From positions 1-64,000 of the forward strand of contig UBQW01000041.1 of assembly GCA_900467745.1 (NCBI GenBank): 64,000 nt of DNA. Direction: 5' to 3'. Origin of the DNA: Hyphomicrobiales bacterium (lineage in GTDB: Bacteria; Pseudomonadota; Alphaproteobacteria; Rhizobiales; Rhizobiaceae). Below are positions 25,482-35,571 of the stretch, piece by piece. The position numbers were made by a program, and so were the translations under genes. A model generated the notes under the pieces. That model was given only the letters and a program-made list of their open reading frames with translations. It made no database searches and had not been told where the DNA came from. Within the stretch, counting starts at the first letter, position 1. The number at the start of each line of letters is the position of its first letter.

Positions 25482-26412
25482 TACCATCGCTCTCAAGACC
25501 GCTGAGGTCGCCCTTTCGCCCACCAAATCCTTCGACGGACCGAACGGCAAGAAGCCGAAGCGGGTGCTCTCACCGCGCAACATCATGCTCTACGGCACGC
25601 TGTTCGTCGCCGCTGCCTACTACCTGCTGCCGCTCTACGTGATGATCGTCACGTCGCTGAAGGGGATGCCCGAAATCCGCATGGGCAACATCTTCTCGCC
25701 GCCGATGGAGATCACCTTCGAGCCGTGGGTGAAGGCCTGGGCCACGGCCTGCACCGGCCTCAACTGCGACGGTCTCTCGCGCGGCTTCTGGAACTCGGTG
25801 CGGATCACCGTGCCATCCGTCATCGTCTCCATCGCGATTGCCTCGGTTAACGGCTATGCGCTCGCCAATTGGCGCTTCAAGGGATCGGAACTTTTCTTCT
25901 CGATCCTCGTCATCGGCGCGTTCATTCCCTACCAGGTGATGATCTATCCGATCGTCATTGTGCTGCGTGAAATGGGGATCTACGGCACGCTTACCGGCCT
26001 GATCATCGTGCATTCCATCTTCGGCATGCCGATCCTGACGCTGCTCTTCCGCAACTACTTCGCATCGCTGCCGCAGGAGCTGTTCAAGGCCGCCCGCGTC
26101 GATGGCGCCGGTTTCTGGCAGATCTTCCTCAAGATCATGGTGCCTATGTCGCTGCCGATCTTCGTCGTCGCCATGATCCTGCAGGTCACCGGCATCTGGA
26201 ACGACTTCCTGTTCGGCGTCGTCTTCACCCGGCCGGAATACTATCCGATGACCGTGCAGCTCAACAACATCGTCAATTCCGTCCAGGGCGTGAAGGAATA
26301 CAACGTCAACATGGCCGCAACCATCCTCACGGGTCTGGTGCCGCTCATCGTGTATTTCGTGTCTGGACGTCTGTTCGTCCGCGGTATCGCCGCCGGCGCA
26401 GTGAAAGGCTGA
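25474..26412 (+). CDS. ABC sugar transporter, permease 2 (MalG-type)
   Basis: The 312-residue membrane protein has a cytoplasmic N-terminal extension of about 40 residues, then six predicted helices. Its EAA loop reads LPQELFKAARVDGAGFWQIFLKIMVPMSLP. It starts with GTG at 25474 inside the end of permease 1, indicating coupled translation. Together with permease 1 it forms the membrane channel. Confidence 0.92.
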   Translation: MPDTIALKTAEVALSPTKSFDGPNGKKPKRVLSPRNIMLYGTLFVAAAYYLLPLYVMIVTSLKGMPEIRMGNIFSPPMEITFEPWVKAWATACTGLNCDGLSRGFWNSVRITVPSVIVSIAIASVNGYALANWRFKGSELFFSILVIGAFIPYQVMIYPIVIVLREMGIYGTLTGLIIVHSIFGMPILTLLFRNYFASLPQELFKAARVDGAGFWQIFLKIMVPMSLPIFVVAMILQVTGIWNDFLFGVVFTRPEYYPMTVQLNNIVNSVQGVKEYNVNMAATILTGLVPLIVYFVSGRLFVRGIAAGAVKG

Positions 26413-26415
26413 TCC

Positions 26416-27501
26416 ATGAATTCAAGCGTTTCCATCAAAGACCTTTCGCTGAACTTCGGCGCCGTCAGCGTGCTCAAGGATCTGAACCTCGAGATCAACG
26501 ACGGCGAGTTCCTGGTGCTGCTCGGTTCGTCCGGCTGCGGCAAGTCGACCCTGCTCAACTGCATCGCCGGTTTGCTCGATATCAGCGAGGGACAGATCCA
26601 CATCAAGGGCCGCAACGTCACCTGGGAAGAGCCCAAGGACCGCGGCATCGGCATGGTGTTCCAGTCCTATGCGCTCTATCCGCAGATGACGGTGGAGAAG
26701 AACCTCTCCTTCGGCCTGCAGGTCGCCAAGATCCCCCAATCCGATATCGACAAGCGCGTGGCCCGCGCTTCCGAAATCCTGCAGATCCAGCCGCTCCTGA
26801 AGCGCAAGCCAGCCGAGCTTTCCGGTGGTCAGCGCCAACGCGTGGCGATCGGCCGTGCGCTGGTGCGCGATGTCGACGTGTTCCTGTTCGACGAGCCGCT
26901 CTCCAACCTCGACGCCAAGCTGCGTTCGGAGCTGCGCGTCGAGATCAAGCGGCTGCACCAGTCGCTGAAGAACACGATGATCTACGTCACGCACGACCAG
27001 ATCGAGGCGCTGACGCTCGCAGACCGCATCGCGATCATGAAGAACGGCGAGATCCAGCAGCTTGCCGATCCGACGACGATCTACAACAAGCCGCGCAGCC
27101 TGTTCGTCGCCGGCTTCATCGGCTCTCCGTCGATGAACTTCCTGCGCGGCGAGATCGCGAAGCGTGGCGACGCCACCGTGTTCACCGCCAATGGTGTCGA
27201 TTTCAACGTCGATGCCTATGAGGCGAACGGGCCGCTGCAGGCGGGCCGCAAGGTAACGCTCGGTGTGCGGCCGGAGCATATCAAGGTCAACGAGAACCTC
27301 GGTGCCGAGGTTCATGACGCGACCGTGGATATCGAGGAGCCGATGGGCGCCGACAATCTGCTCTGGCTGAAGCATGCCGGGCACACAATGTCGGTGCGCA
27401 TCAACGGCGCCCGCCGCTTCAGCCCGGGTTCACAGGTCAAGCTCGGCTTCGACATGTCGCTGGCGTCGATCTTCGACGCCGAGACGGAACTGCGCCTCTA
27501 G
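26416..27501 (+). CDS. ABC sugar transporter, ATP-binding protein (UgpC/MsmK-type)
   Basis: The 361-residue ATPase has Walker A GSSGCGKST (about residues 37-45), the LSGGQRQRVAIGRALVR signature, Walker B VFLFDEPLSNLDAKLR and the switch His in YVTHDQ. A C-terminal OB-fold/TOBE domain follows (GVRPEHIKV), as in carbohydrate importers of the MalK/UgpC group. It starts four bases after the permease 2 stop. Confidence 0.95.
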   Translation: MNSSVSIKDLSLNFGAVSVLKDLNLEINDGEFLVLLGSSGCGKSTLLNCIAGLLDISEGQIHIKGRNVTWEEPKDRGIGMVFQSYALYPQMTVEKNLSFGLQVAKIPQSDIDKRVARASEILQIQPLLKRKPAELSGGQRQRVAIGRALVRDVDVFLFDEPLSNLDAKLRSELRVEIKRLHQSLKNTMIYVTHDQIEALTLADRIAIMKNGEIQQLADPTTIYNKPRSLFVAGFIGSPSMNFLRGEIAKRGDATVFTANGVDFNVDAYEANGPLQAGRKVTLGVRPEHIKVNENLGAEVHDATVDIEEPMGADNLLWLKHAGHTMSVRINGARRFSPGSQVKLGFDMSLASIFDAETELRL

Positions 27502-27615
27502 ACGACTACGCTGCGGGCGGGGCCGTCCCAAGCGGTTCCGCCCGTTCTTCCAATACCACATTCGGTCGCAACCCGGTGACGGGTTCTCCCAAGAGCGGCC
27601 TGATCGGACAGTGCT

Positions 27616-30081
27616 ATGACATCCTTGCCCACCAACGGGTTCAACCTCGACCTCTCAGGCTCGTGGAAGCTCACCTCCACGGATGGTGAAATCACCGCGC
27701 CGATCACGCTTCCCGGCGACGTGCATTCGGCGCTCCATGCCGCCAAGCTCATCCCCGATCCCTATTTCGGCCGCAACGAAGAGGTCGTGCAGTGGGTGGC
27801 GCATCGCGACTGGTCGATAGAGCGCAGCTTCACGGTGTCGGAGCCGGATGGCGACTGGTATCTCGATCTCGATTATCTCGACACGGTGGCTGCCGTCTTC
27901 ATCAACGGCTCGCCGGCGCTCGTCGCCGACAACAGCTTCCGCCGCTATCGACCAGATGTCAGCAGCCATCTAAAATCCGGCGAGAACGTCATCCGTATCG
28001 TGCTGCATTCGAGCATCGCAGCGGGTGCCGATCGCCAAGGCAAGCAGCCCTTCTACATTCCCTATTCGACCGGTAACTCGCCGATCCCCAATGGCAACAT
28101 GCTGCGCAAGCCGCAGTGCCATTTCGGCTGGGACTGGAACATCGCGATCGCGCCGCTCGGTCTTTACGGCACCATTGCGCTGCGCCGCCTCGATACCGCG
28201 CGCATCGAGCATGTGACGACGCAGCAGGTGCACAATCTCGACGGTTCCGTCGATCTCAAGGTCACGGCGACGCTGTTCTCCAAGAGCCCGGGCATCGTGC
28301 CGGTGCATTTCTCGCTCGATGGCGAGCGGGTGCGGCTCGATGTCGGCGTCGGCGCCGGCGAGACTGTCGTCAACCACGTGTTCGAGATCGCCAAGCCGCG
28401 CCTATGGTGGCCGGCGGGAAGCGGCGAGCAGGCGCTGTATGCGCTGACCGTCGACCTGCCTTCCGATGCCGTTACCAAGCAGATCGGTCTGCGCACCGTC
28501 GAGCTCATCACCACGCCAGATGCCGCCGGCGCGCGCTTCGCGTTGAAAGTCAACGGCCGCGAGATCTTCTGCCGCGGCGCCAATTGGATCCCGGCCGATG
28601 CGCTGTTTTCGCTGTCGTCGCCCGAGAAGACCGAGGACCTGCTGCAATCGGCGAAATCCGCCAACATGAACATGATCCGCGTCTGGGGCGGCGGGTTCTA
28701 CGAGCATGATCATTTCTACGATCTCTGCGACCGTCTCGGCCTCATGGTCTGGCAAGACTTCATGTTCGCCTGCAACCTCTATCCCTCGACCGAGGACTTC
28801 CTCGACAATGTCGCGCTCGAGGTCGACTACCAGGTTCGCCGCCTGAACTCGCATCCTTCGATCGCGCTCTGGTGCGGCGACAACGAGCTGGTGGGCGCGC
28901 TCACATGGTTCGAGGAATCGCGCAAGGACCGCGACCGCTATCTCGTCTCCTACGACCGCCTCAACCGGGTGATCGAGCAGGCGATGAAGAAGGCGGCGCC
29001 GGATGCGATCTGGTGGCCGTCGAGCCCGGCGTCGGGCTATCTCGATTTCGGCGACGCCTGGCATGCCGATGGCTCCGGCGACATGCACTATTGGTCGGTC
29101 TGGCACGAGAACAAGTCGTTCAACAATTACCGTTCCGTTCGCCCGCGCTTCTGCTCGGAATTCGGCTTCCAGTCCTACACCTCGCTGCCCGTCATCAAGA
29201 CCTATGCCGAGGCCAAGGACATGAACGTCGCGTCGCCGGTGATGGAGCTTCACCAGAAGAATGCCGGCGGTAACGAGCGCATCGCCGGCACGATGTTCCG
29301 CTATTTCCGCTTCCCAAAGGATTTCCCGAATTTCGTCTATCTCAGCCAGATCCAGCAGGGTCTCGCGATCAAGACGGCGGTGGAATACTGGCGGTCGCTG
29401 AAGCCGCATTGCATGGGGACGATCTACTGGCAGCTCAACGACACATGGCCGGTGGCCTCGTGGTCTAGCCTCGATTACGGCGGTCGCTGGAAGGCGATGC
29501 ACTATCTGGTCAAGCGCTTCTTCCAGCCGGTGGCGGTCGCCGCCATCCCATCCGACGACGGCAAGCAGATCCGCTTCTCGCTGGTCAACGACACGCTCGA
29601 TGAGGTCAGCGTCGACCTGTCGATCTCGATTATCGACATGAAGGGCGAGCGCAAGCACCTGAAGGACGTGCAGGCGGTCTGCACGCCTGACGCGGCGGTG
29701 ACGGCTGCCAGCATCGACATTTCCGAGATCCCCGCGGGTACGCTGCTTGCCTGGCGTTTCACTGCGTCGAACGGCATGGGCGGCGAGGGGCATTATGTGC
29801 ACGGCACCTACAAGGCGCTGGAGCTCGAACCGGCGGGCCTTATGGTCACGCACGAATATGTCGAGGAGGACGGCTCCGTCTGCCTCAATGTCACTGCGAA
29901 GGGACTTGCGCTCTTCGTGATGATCGAGACCGAGACCGACGGCAAGTATTCCGACAATGCCTTCGATCTGGCGGCGGGCGAGACGCGCCGCATCACCTTC
30001 ACCCCGGCCACGCCGCTTGCTGGTGGCGCCCTGCCGGACTTCCGTTTCTACGACCTGCAGTCCTGTCAGTCCGTGGATTGA
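27616..30081 (+). CDS. GH2 beta-mannosidase
   Basis: An 821-residue glycoside hydrolase family 2 enzyme without a signal peptide, so intracellular. Domains in order are the sugar-binding jelly roll (GSWKLTSTDG, LPGDVHSALHAAKLIPDPY), an immunoglobulin-like domain, the TIM barrel and C-terminal beta domains. The acid/base Glu424 lies in LWCGDNEL and the nucleophile Glu515 in FCSEFGFQSY, both as in beta-mannosidases. It probably cleaves terminal beta-mannose from the oligosaccharide imported by the upstream ABC system. GH2 specificity for a related sugar cannot be excluded. Confidence 0.92.
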   Translation: MTSLPTNGFNLDLSGSWKLTSTDGEITAPITLPGDVHSALHAAKLIPDPYFGRNEEVVQWVAHRDWSIERSFTVSEPDGDWYLDLDYLDTVAAVFINGSPALVADNSFRRYRPDVSSHLKSGENVIRIVLHSSIAAGADRQGKQPFYIPYSTGNSPIPNGNMLRKPQCHFGWDWNIAIAPLGLYGTIALRRLDTARIEHVTTQQVHNLDGSVDLKVTATLFSKSPGIVPVHFSLDGERVRLDVGVGAGETVVNHVFEIAKPRLWWPAGSGEQALYALTVDLPSDAVTKQIGLRTVELITTPDAAGARFALKVNGREIFCRGANWIPADALFSLSSPEKTEDLLQSAKSANMNMIRVWGGGFYEHDHFYDLCDRLGLMVWQDFMFACNLYPSTEDFLDNVALEVDYQVRRLNSHPSIALWCGDNELVGALTWFEESRKDRDRYLVSYDRLNRVIEQAMKKAAPDAIWWPSSPASGYLDFGDAWHADGSGDMHYWSVWHENKSFNNYRSVRPRFCSEFGFQSYTSLPVIKTYAEAKDMNVASPVMELHQKNAGGNERIAGTMFRYFRFPKDFPNFVYLSQIQQGLAIKTAVEYWRSLKPHCMGTIYWQLNDTWPVASWSSLDYGGRWKAMHYLVKRFFQPVAVAAIPSDDGKQIRFSLVNDTLDEVSVDLSISIIDMKGERKHLKDVQAVCTPDAAVTAASIDISEIPAGTLLAWRFTASNGMGGEGHYVHGTYKALELEPAGLMVTHEYVEEDGSVCLNVTAKGLALFVMIETETDGKYSDNAFDLAAGETRRITFTPATPLAGGALPDFRFYDLQSCQSVD

Positions 30082-30122
30082 TCCTGATTAAATGAATGGG
30101 CACGAGGCCCGAGGAGGATATT

Positions 30123-30884
30123 ATGACGAAACTGAGTTTCCAGCTTTATAGCGCCCGCAACTTCCAGCCCTATTCGGCGATCTTCGAAAAGCTCGGCAAG
30201 GCCGGCTATCAGGAAGTCGAAGGCTTCGGCGGCATTTATGCCGATCTCGACGATGCCGGCCTGAAGGGCCTGCGTGCCGAACTCGACAAGAACGGCCTGA
30301 CGATGGCAAGCGGCCACTTCAGCCCCGACTTCCTCGACGGCGAAGTGCAGAAGTCGCTCAACATTGCCAAGATCCTCGGCATGGATTCGATCTATGCGCC
30401 GCATCTGGCTGCCGATGAGCGCCCAACCGACGGTGCCGGCTGGCTGGCATTCGGCAAGCGCCTGCAGGAAATGAGCAAGCCCTACAAGGATGCAGGCTAC
30501 GAGTTCGGCTGGCACAACCACGACTTCGAATTCGTGAAGCTCGCCGACGGCTCGCTGCCGATCGAGCGCATCTTCGAAGGCGCGCCCGATATTTCTTGGG
30601 AAGCGGATATCGCTTGGGTCGTTCGCGGCGGTGCCGATCCCTTCGCATGGATCGAGAAGCTCGGTTCGCGCATCACCTCGGCGCACGTCAAGGACATCGC
30701 GCCTGAAGGCGAGAACAAGAACGAAGACGGCTGGGCCGATGTCGGCCACGGCACGCTTGATTGGCCGAAGCTCGTCGCGGCGCTGAAGGGCACCAAGACC
30801 AAGCACTACGTCGTCGAGCATGACAATCCCGCCGATATCGATCGCCTGATCACCCGCTCGATCGCATCCTTCAAGACCTACTGA
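30123..30884 (+). CDS. Sugar phosphate isomerase/epimerase-like TIM-barrel protein
   Basis: The 253-residue protein starts KLSFQLYSARNFQPYS and has the xylose-isomerase-like (AP endonuclease 2 superfamily) metal-site segments GWHNHDFEF, DISWEADIAWVVRGGADP and SAHVKDIAPEG. This is typical of IolE/YcjR-like isomerases that often act on keto sugars. The ATG at 30123 follows GAGGAGG; an upstream in-frame ATG at 30096 is less likely. It lies between the GH2 gene and a Gfo/Idh/MocA oxidoreductase, a pairing often seen in 3-keto-glycoside metabolism. Confidence 0.9.
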   Translation: MTKLSFQLYSARNFQPYSAIFEKLGKAGYQEVEGFGGIYADLDDAGLKGLRAELDKNGLTMASGHFSPDFLDGEVQKSLNIAKILGMDSIYAPHLAADERPTDGAGWLAFGKRLQEMSKPYKDAGYEFGWHNHDFEFVKLADGSLPIERIFEGAPDISWEADIAWVVRGGADPFAWIEKLGSRITSAHVKDIAPEGENKNEDGWADVGHGTLDWPKLVAALKGTKTKHYVVEHDNPADIDRLITRSIASFKTY

Positions 30885-30892
30885 GGACCATC

Positions 30893-32026
30893 ATGACCAA
30901 GGAACTTGGCGTCGGCATCATTGGATGCGGCAACATCTCCACCACCTATTTTTCGCTGGCCCCGCTGTTCAAGGGCCTCAAGGTCGTCGCCTGCGCCGAC
31001 CTCAACATGCAGGCTGCAGAAGCCCGTGCCGCCGAGTATGGCGTCAAGGCGCAGACGATCGAGGACCTGCTCACCAATGAGGAGGTTGACGTCGTCGTCA
31101 ACCTTACCATCCCGGACGCACACTTCCCGGTGTCGAAAGCGATCCTGCTCTCCGGCAAGCACGTCTATTCGGAAAAGCCGCTGGTTCTCACCCTCGAGCA
31201 GGGTGAGGAGCTGCGCCGCATTGCCAAGGAGAAAAACCTCTCCGTCGGTTGCGCGCCAGACACCTTCCTCGGCGGCGCGCATCAGCTTGCCCGCAAATAT
31301 ATCGACGAGGGCGGCATCGGCCGTGTCACCTCCGGCGCGTGCTATGTCATGAGCCCCGGCATGGAGATGTGGCATCCGAACCCGGACTTCTTCTTCCTGC
31401 CGGGCGGCGGCCCGATCCTCGATCTCGGCCCTTACTACATCGCCAACCTGATCAACCTGATCGGACCGGTGAAGCGCGTCGGCGCGATGACCTCGATGGC
31501 GTCGCCGACCCGCACGATCACCAGCGAGCCGCGCAACGGCGAGACGATCCCGGTGAAGACGCCGACGACGATCCAGGCGATCCTGGAATTCGTCAACGGC
31601 GCGACGGTGACGCTGACCGCGAGCTGGGATGTATGGTCTCACCGCCATGCCAACATGGAGCTCTACGGCACCGATGGTTCGCTCTACGTGCCGGATCCGA
31701 ACTTCTTCGGCGGCGTGGTCGAGGCAAGCGGCCGCGACAAGGACATCAAGCCGCTTGATGGCTGGGAGCATCCCTTCGGCATTTCCAACCAGGAGAGCCC
31801 GCAGGGACCGCGCGCCAACTATCGTACGGCCGGTCTCGCCGACATGGCGATCGCGATCATCGAGGGCCGCGATGCGCGTTGCTCGCTCGATCGCACGCTG
31901 CATGGTGTCGACGTGATGACCTCGATCCTGAAGTCGGGCGAGGAAGGCCGCTTCATCGAGCTGACGACGACCTGCACGCAGCCGGCGGCACTGGGTATCG
32001 AAGAGGCGCAGGCTCTTCTGAAGTGA
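30893..32026 (+). CDS. Gfo/Idh/MocA-family oxidoreductase
   Basis: The 377-residue NAD(P)-dependent sugar oxidoreductase has an N-terminal Rossmann fold (GVGIIGCGNISTTYF, residues 6-20), the catalytic EKPL motif (HVYSEKPLVLT) and the alpha/beta substrate domain with GGGPILDLGPYYIANLINL. Substrate and direction are unknown. It is preceded by the isomerase by 8 bp. An 18-base imperfect tandem repeat covers its stop codon. Confidence 0.92.
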   Translation: MTKELGVGIIGCGNISTTYFSLAPLFKGLKVVACADLNMQAAEARAAEYGVKAQTIEDLLTNEEVDVVVNLTIPDAHFPVSKAILLSGKHVYSEKPLVLTLEQGEELRRIAKEKNLSVGCAPDTFLGGAHQLARKYIDEGGIGRVTSGACYVMSPGMEMWHPNPDFFFLPGGGPILDLGPYYIANLINLIGPVKRVGAMTSMASPTRTITSEPRNGETIPVKTPTTIQAILEFVNGATVTLTASWDVWSHRHANMELYGTDGSLYVPDPNFFGGVVEASGRDKDIKPLDGWEHPFGISNQESPQGPRANYRTAGLADMAIAIIEGRDARCSLDRTLHGVDVMTSILKSGEEGRFIELTTTCTQPAALGIEEAQALLK

Positions 32027-32064
32027 TTGGCACTTCTGAAGGGGCAGGCACCCTTGAAGTACGT
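32011..32064 (+). repeat. Three imperfect 18-bp tandem repeats across a stop codon
   Basis: Units begin GGCTCTTCTGAAG, GGCACTTCTGAAG and GGCACCCTTGAAG at 32011, 32029 and 32047. The TGA stop of the oxidoreductase lies in the first unit, so the array could have arisen by duplication of its 3' end. Confidence 0.6.
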
Positions 32065-32082
32065 GCCTAAAGGTCTATGGTC

Positions 32083-32111
32083 CGGCGCGGGCGACGAACC
32101 CGCGCCGTTTC
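32083..32111 (+). terminator. Intrinsic terminator-like hairpin before the aldo/keto reductase gene
   Basis: CGGCGCGGG (32083-32091) pairs perfectly with CCCGCGCCG (32099-32107) and is followed by TTTCTATAT. It may end or reduce transcription from the importer operon. Confidence 0.6.
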
Positions 32112-32133
32112 TATATACGAGGGATGAGGACAT

Positions 32134-33165
<1,032 letters not shown>

Positions 33166-33172
33166 ACAGAAG

Positions 33173-33200
33173 CGCCCGGAACGATCTTCCGGGCGTTTTT
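33173..33200 (+). terminator. Intrinsic terminator after the aldo/keto reductase gene
   Basis: CGCCCGGAA (33173-33181) pairs perfectly with TTCCGGGCG (33187-33195) around ACGAT-type loop bases, followed by TTTTT. This is one of the clearest terminators in the window. Confidence 0.88.
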
Positions 33201-33258
33201 CATATATGATGTGATGTACGTGCCGCAAAAATGCACGCCTGTGGGAGGAGACGTCACC

Positions 33259-34872
33259 ATGATCCGCAATCCAATCCTGCCGGGTTTCAATCCGGACCCG
33301 TCGATCTGCCGTGTCGGCGAGGATTACTACATCGCGACCTCGACCTTCGAGTGGTATCCCGGTGTGCAGATCCACCACTCGCGCGATCTGGTAAACTGGA
33401 CGCTGGTGCGGCGGCCGCTGGAGCGGGCGTCGCAGCTCGACATGCGCGGCAATCCCGATAGCTGCGGCATCTGGGCGCCCTGTCTTTCCTATGCCGACGG
33501 GCTTTTCTGGCTTGTCTATACCGACGTCAAGCGCTTCGACGGCAACTTCAAGGATGCGCATAATTACATCGTGACCTCGCCTGATATCGAGGGCGAATGG
33601 TCGGAGCCAATCTATGTGAACTCGTCCGGCTTCGACCCATCGCTGTTTCATGACGAGGATGGGCGCAAGTGGTTTCTCAACATGCAGTGGAACCACCGCA
33701 CGGAGAGCTTTGGCGGCGCGCCGAAGTCTCCGGCCTTTGATGGTATCCTACTGCAGGAATGGGACGCGGAAACGAAATCGCTGAAGGGTCCGATCCGCAA
33801 CATCTTTGCCGGCAGTTCGCTCGGGCTGGTCGAGGGGCCGCATCTCTTCAAGCGCAACGGCTATTACTATCTGACGACGGCCGAGGGCGGGACGGGCTAC
33901 GACCATGCAGTGACCATGGCGCGGTCGCGCGACATTTCCGGTCCCTACGAGATGCACCCGAACAAGCACCTCATCACCTCGAAGGACCACCCGGAAGCCA
34001 TTCTGCAGCGGGCAGGGCATGGGCAGTATGTCGAAACGCCCGACGGCCAGGTCTACCATACGCACCTCTGCGGCCGGCCTATGCCGCCGAAGCGGCGCTG
34101 CACGCTCGGGCGCGAAACCAGCCTGCAGAAATGCCTCTGGAAGGACGACGGCTGGCTCTATCTCGAAAATGGCACCACGGTGCCCGACGTCACCGTGCCG
34201 GGACTTGGTGGTGCCGTGCAGGCCGAGAAGCCGATGCGCAGCGAGTGCAGCTTCGATGGCGGTACGCTGCCTGCCGATTTCCAGTGGCTGCGTACGCCGA
34301 AGCCGGAGCGGATCTTCAACCTCACGGAGCGGCCCGGTCACCTCAGGCTGATCGCCCGCGAGAGCATCGGCTCATGGTTCGAGCAGGCGCTGGTGGCGCG
34401 GCGGCAGGAGCATCACAGCTTCCGGGCCGAGACGGTCGTCGAGTTCGATCCCGATACCTACCAGCAGGTGGCCGGGCTGACGCACTATTACAACAGGCAC
34501 AAGTTCCATGCAGTCGCGGTGACGCTGCACGAAAAGCTTGGACGCTGCGTGACGATCCTCTCCTGCGACGGCGACTACCCGAATGGGCGGCTGAGCTTTC
34601 CCGCCGGCAGCGGCGAGGCGCTTCCCACCAGCGGTCGTGTCCAACTCGCCATGGAAATCCGCGACAACGAGCTGCAGTTCTTCTGGCAAACAGAGGGCAT
34701 GGGCGCATGGCGAGCGATCGGGCCGGTGCTCGACGCCGGCGTGGTTTCAGACGAAGGCGGGCGCGGTGAGCATGGCTCGTTTACCGGCGCATTCGCCGGC
34801 GTCTTTGCCTTCGATACGTCGGGGCGCGCGAAGACGGCCGATTTCGACTGGTTCAATTACGACGAGCTGTGA
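33259..34872 (+). CDS. GH43 beta-xylosidase
   Basis: The 537-residue enzyme has the five-bladed propeller of GH43 with the three catalytic acids in context: Asp in LPGFNPDPSICR, Asp in SSGFDPSLFHDEDG and Glu in GLVEGPHLFKRNGYYYL. This is the pattern of XynB/SXA-type beta-xylosidases. A C-terminal beta-sandwich (about 325-537) typical of this subfamily follows. There is no signal peptide. The ATG at 33259 follows GGGAGGAG. The gene extends the sugar locus to xylosides or arabinosides. Confidence 0.92.
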   Translation: MIRNPILPGFNPDPSICRVGEDYYIATSTFEWYPGVQIHHSRDLVNWTLVRRPLERASQLDMRGNPDSCGIWAPCLSYADGLFWLVYTDVKRFDGNFKDAHNYIVTSPDIEGEWSEPIYVNSSGFDPSLFHDEDGRKWFLNMQWNHRTESFGGAPKSPAFDGILLQEWDAETKSLKGPIRNIFAGSSLGLVEGPHLFKRNGYYYLTTAEGGTGYDHAVTMARSRDISGPYEMHPNKHLITSKDHPEAILQRAGHGQYVETPDGQVYHTHLCGRPMPPKRRCTLGRETSLQKCLWKDDGWLYLENGTTVPDVTVPGLGGAVQAEKPMRSECSFDGGTLPADFQWLRTPKPERIFNLTERPGHLRLIARESIGSWFEQALVARRQEHHSFRAETVVEFDPDTYQQVAGLTHYYNRHKFHAVAVTLHEKLGRCVTILSCDGDYPNGRLSFPAGSGEALPTSGRVQLAMEIRDNELQFFWQTEGMGAWRAIGPVLDAGVVSDEGGRGEHGSFTGAFAGVFAFDTSGRAKTADFDWFNYDEL

Positions 34873-35032
34873 AGGGGAGCGACATCGCCTTGTCGCGAGG
34901 TGATTTTGAGTCTTCTAATTTAATATATGCTTTTAAACGTGTGTTTTCATTACTCAAATTTAATCAAACTTTCAGATTCGGTTCATCATTTCGGGGCTAG
35001 GTATGGGGCGTGTTCAACACGAGGAAACCCCG

Positions 35033-35350
35033 ATGAAAAAGATGTTTGCCGTTCTTCTCTCCGCTTCTTTCCTGGCCGCGCCACTGGTTGCCGCGACGGG
35101 TGCAAGCGCCCAGGAACATCATCGCCGCCCCGTTCACGTCGAGCGCGAGGTGCATGTCACAAAGTACAAGTGGAGCCGCGGCCATCGCATGAGCCCTGCC
35201 GAACGCCGCAACATGCGCGAAGTGCGTGATTATCGCCGCTACCGCCTGGCGCCTCCGCCGCGCGGCTATCGCTGGGTGCAGGTCAACAACGACTACCTGA
35301 TGATCAACATTGCCAGCAATGTGATCTCCAACATCATCACCGGCCGTTGA
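35033..35350 (+). CDS. RcnB-like small periplasmic protein
   Basis: The 105-residue protein has a signal peptide (about residues 1-26, ending ASA), a His/Arg-rich middle (EHHRRPVHVEREVHVTKYKW) and the C-terminal RcnB-type segment PPRGYRWVQVNNDYLMINIASNVI. RcnB in E. coli helps nickel and cobalt homeostasis; many rhizobial members have unknown roles. GAGGAAA precedes the ATG at 35033. It stands next to the zinc cluster but on the other strand and with its own terminator. Confidence 0.82.
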   Translation: MKKMFAVLLSASFLAAPLVAATGASAQEHHRRPVHVEREVHVTKYKWSRGHRMSPAERRNMREVRDYRRYRLAPPPRGYRWVQVNNDYLMINIASNVISNIITGR

Positions 35351-35372
35351 TCGGCCGATGTGATTTGTGCGG

Positions 35373-35398
35373 AAAGGGCGGCTTCGGCCGCCCTTTTT
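35373..35398. terminator. Strong terminator with UUCG loop after the RcnB-like gene
   Basis: AAAGGGCGGC and GCCGCCCTTT enclose the tetraloop TTCG at 35383-35386, followed by T residues. It is symmetrical and may also end the reverse-strand genes that stop at 35398. Confidence 0.88.
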
Positions 35399-35571
35399 CA
35401 TGTCTGTCTTTCGGGCGCACTGCGCGACAGCCGTGCCACCAGTTTGCCGAGAACGCCGGTGCCAGACTTGCGCTCTTCGGCATCGGTCGGCGCTGCCAGT
35501 CCTTCGATCGGCGGCAGCGGGTCGCATTCCTCGCAGACGCATTGATACCTCCTGATCGCTTGCGCCTTCAT
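35398..35571 (-). CDS. Small cysteine-containing protein coupled to the COG0523 GTPase
   Basis: The ATG at 35571 overlaps the GTPase stop as ATGA, giving a 57-residue product. The N-terminal part contains CVCEECD, a CxCxxC arrangement that could bind a metal; the C-terminal part is basic. I do not recognise a family. The coupling and terminator position support translation, but the short length leaves doubt. Confidence 0.5.
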   Translation of the reverse strand: MKAQAIRRYQCVCEECDPLPPIEGLAAPTDAEERKSGTGVLGKLVARLSRSAPERQT

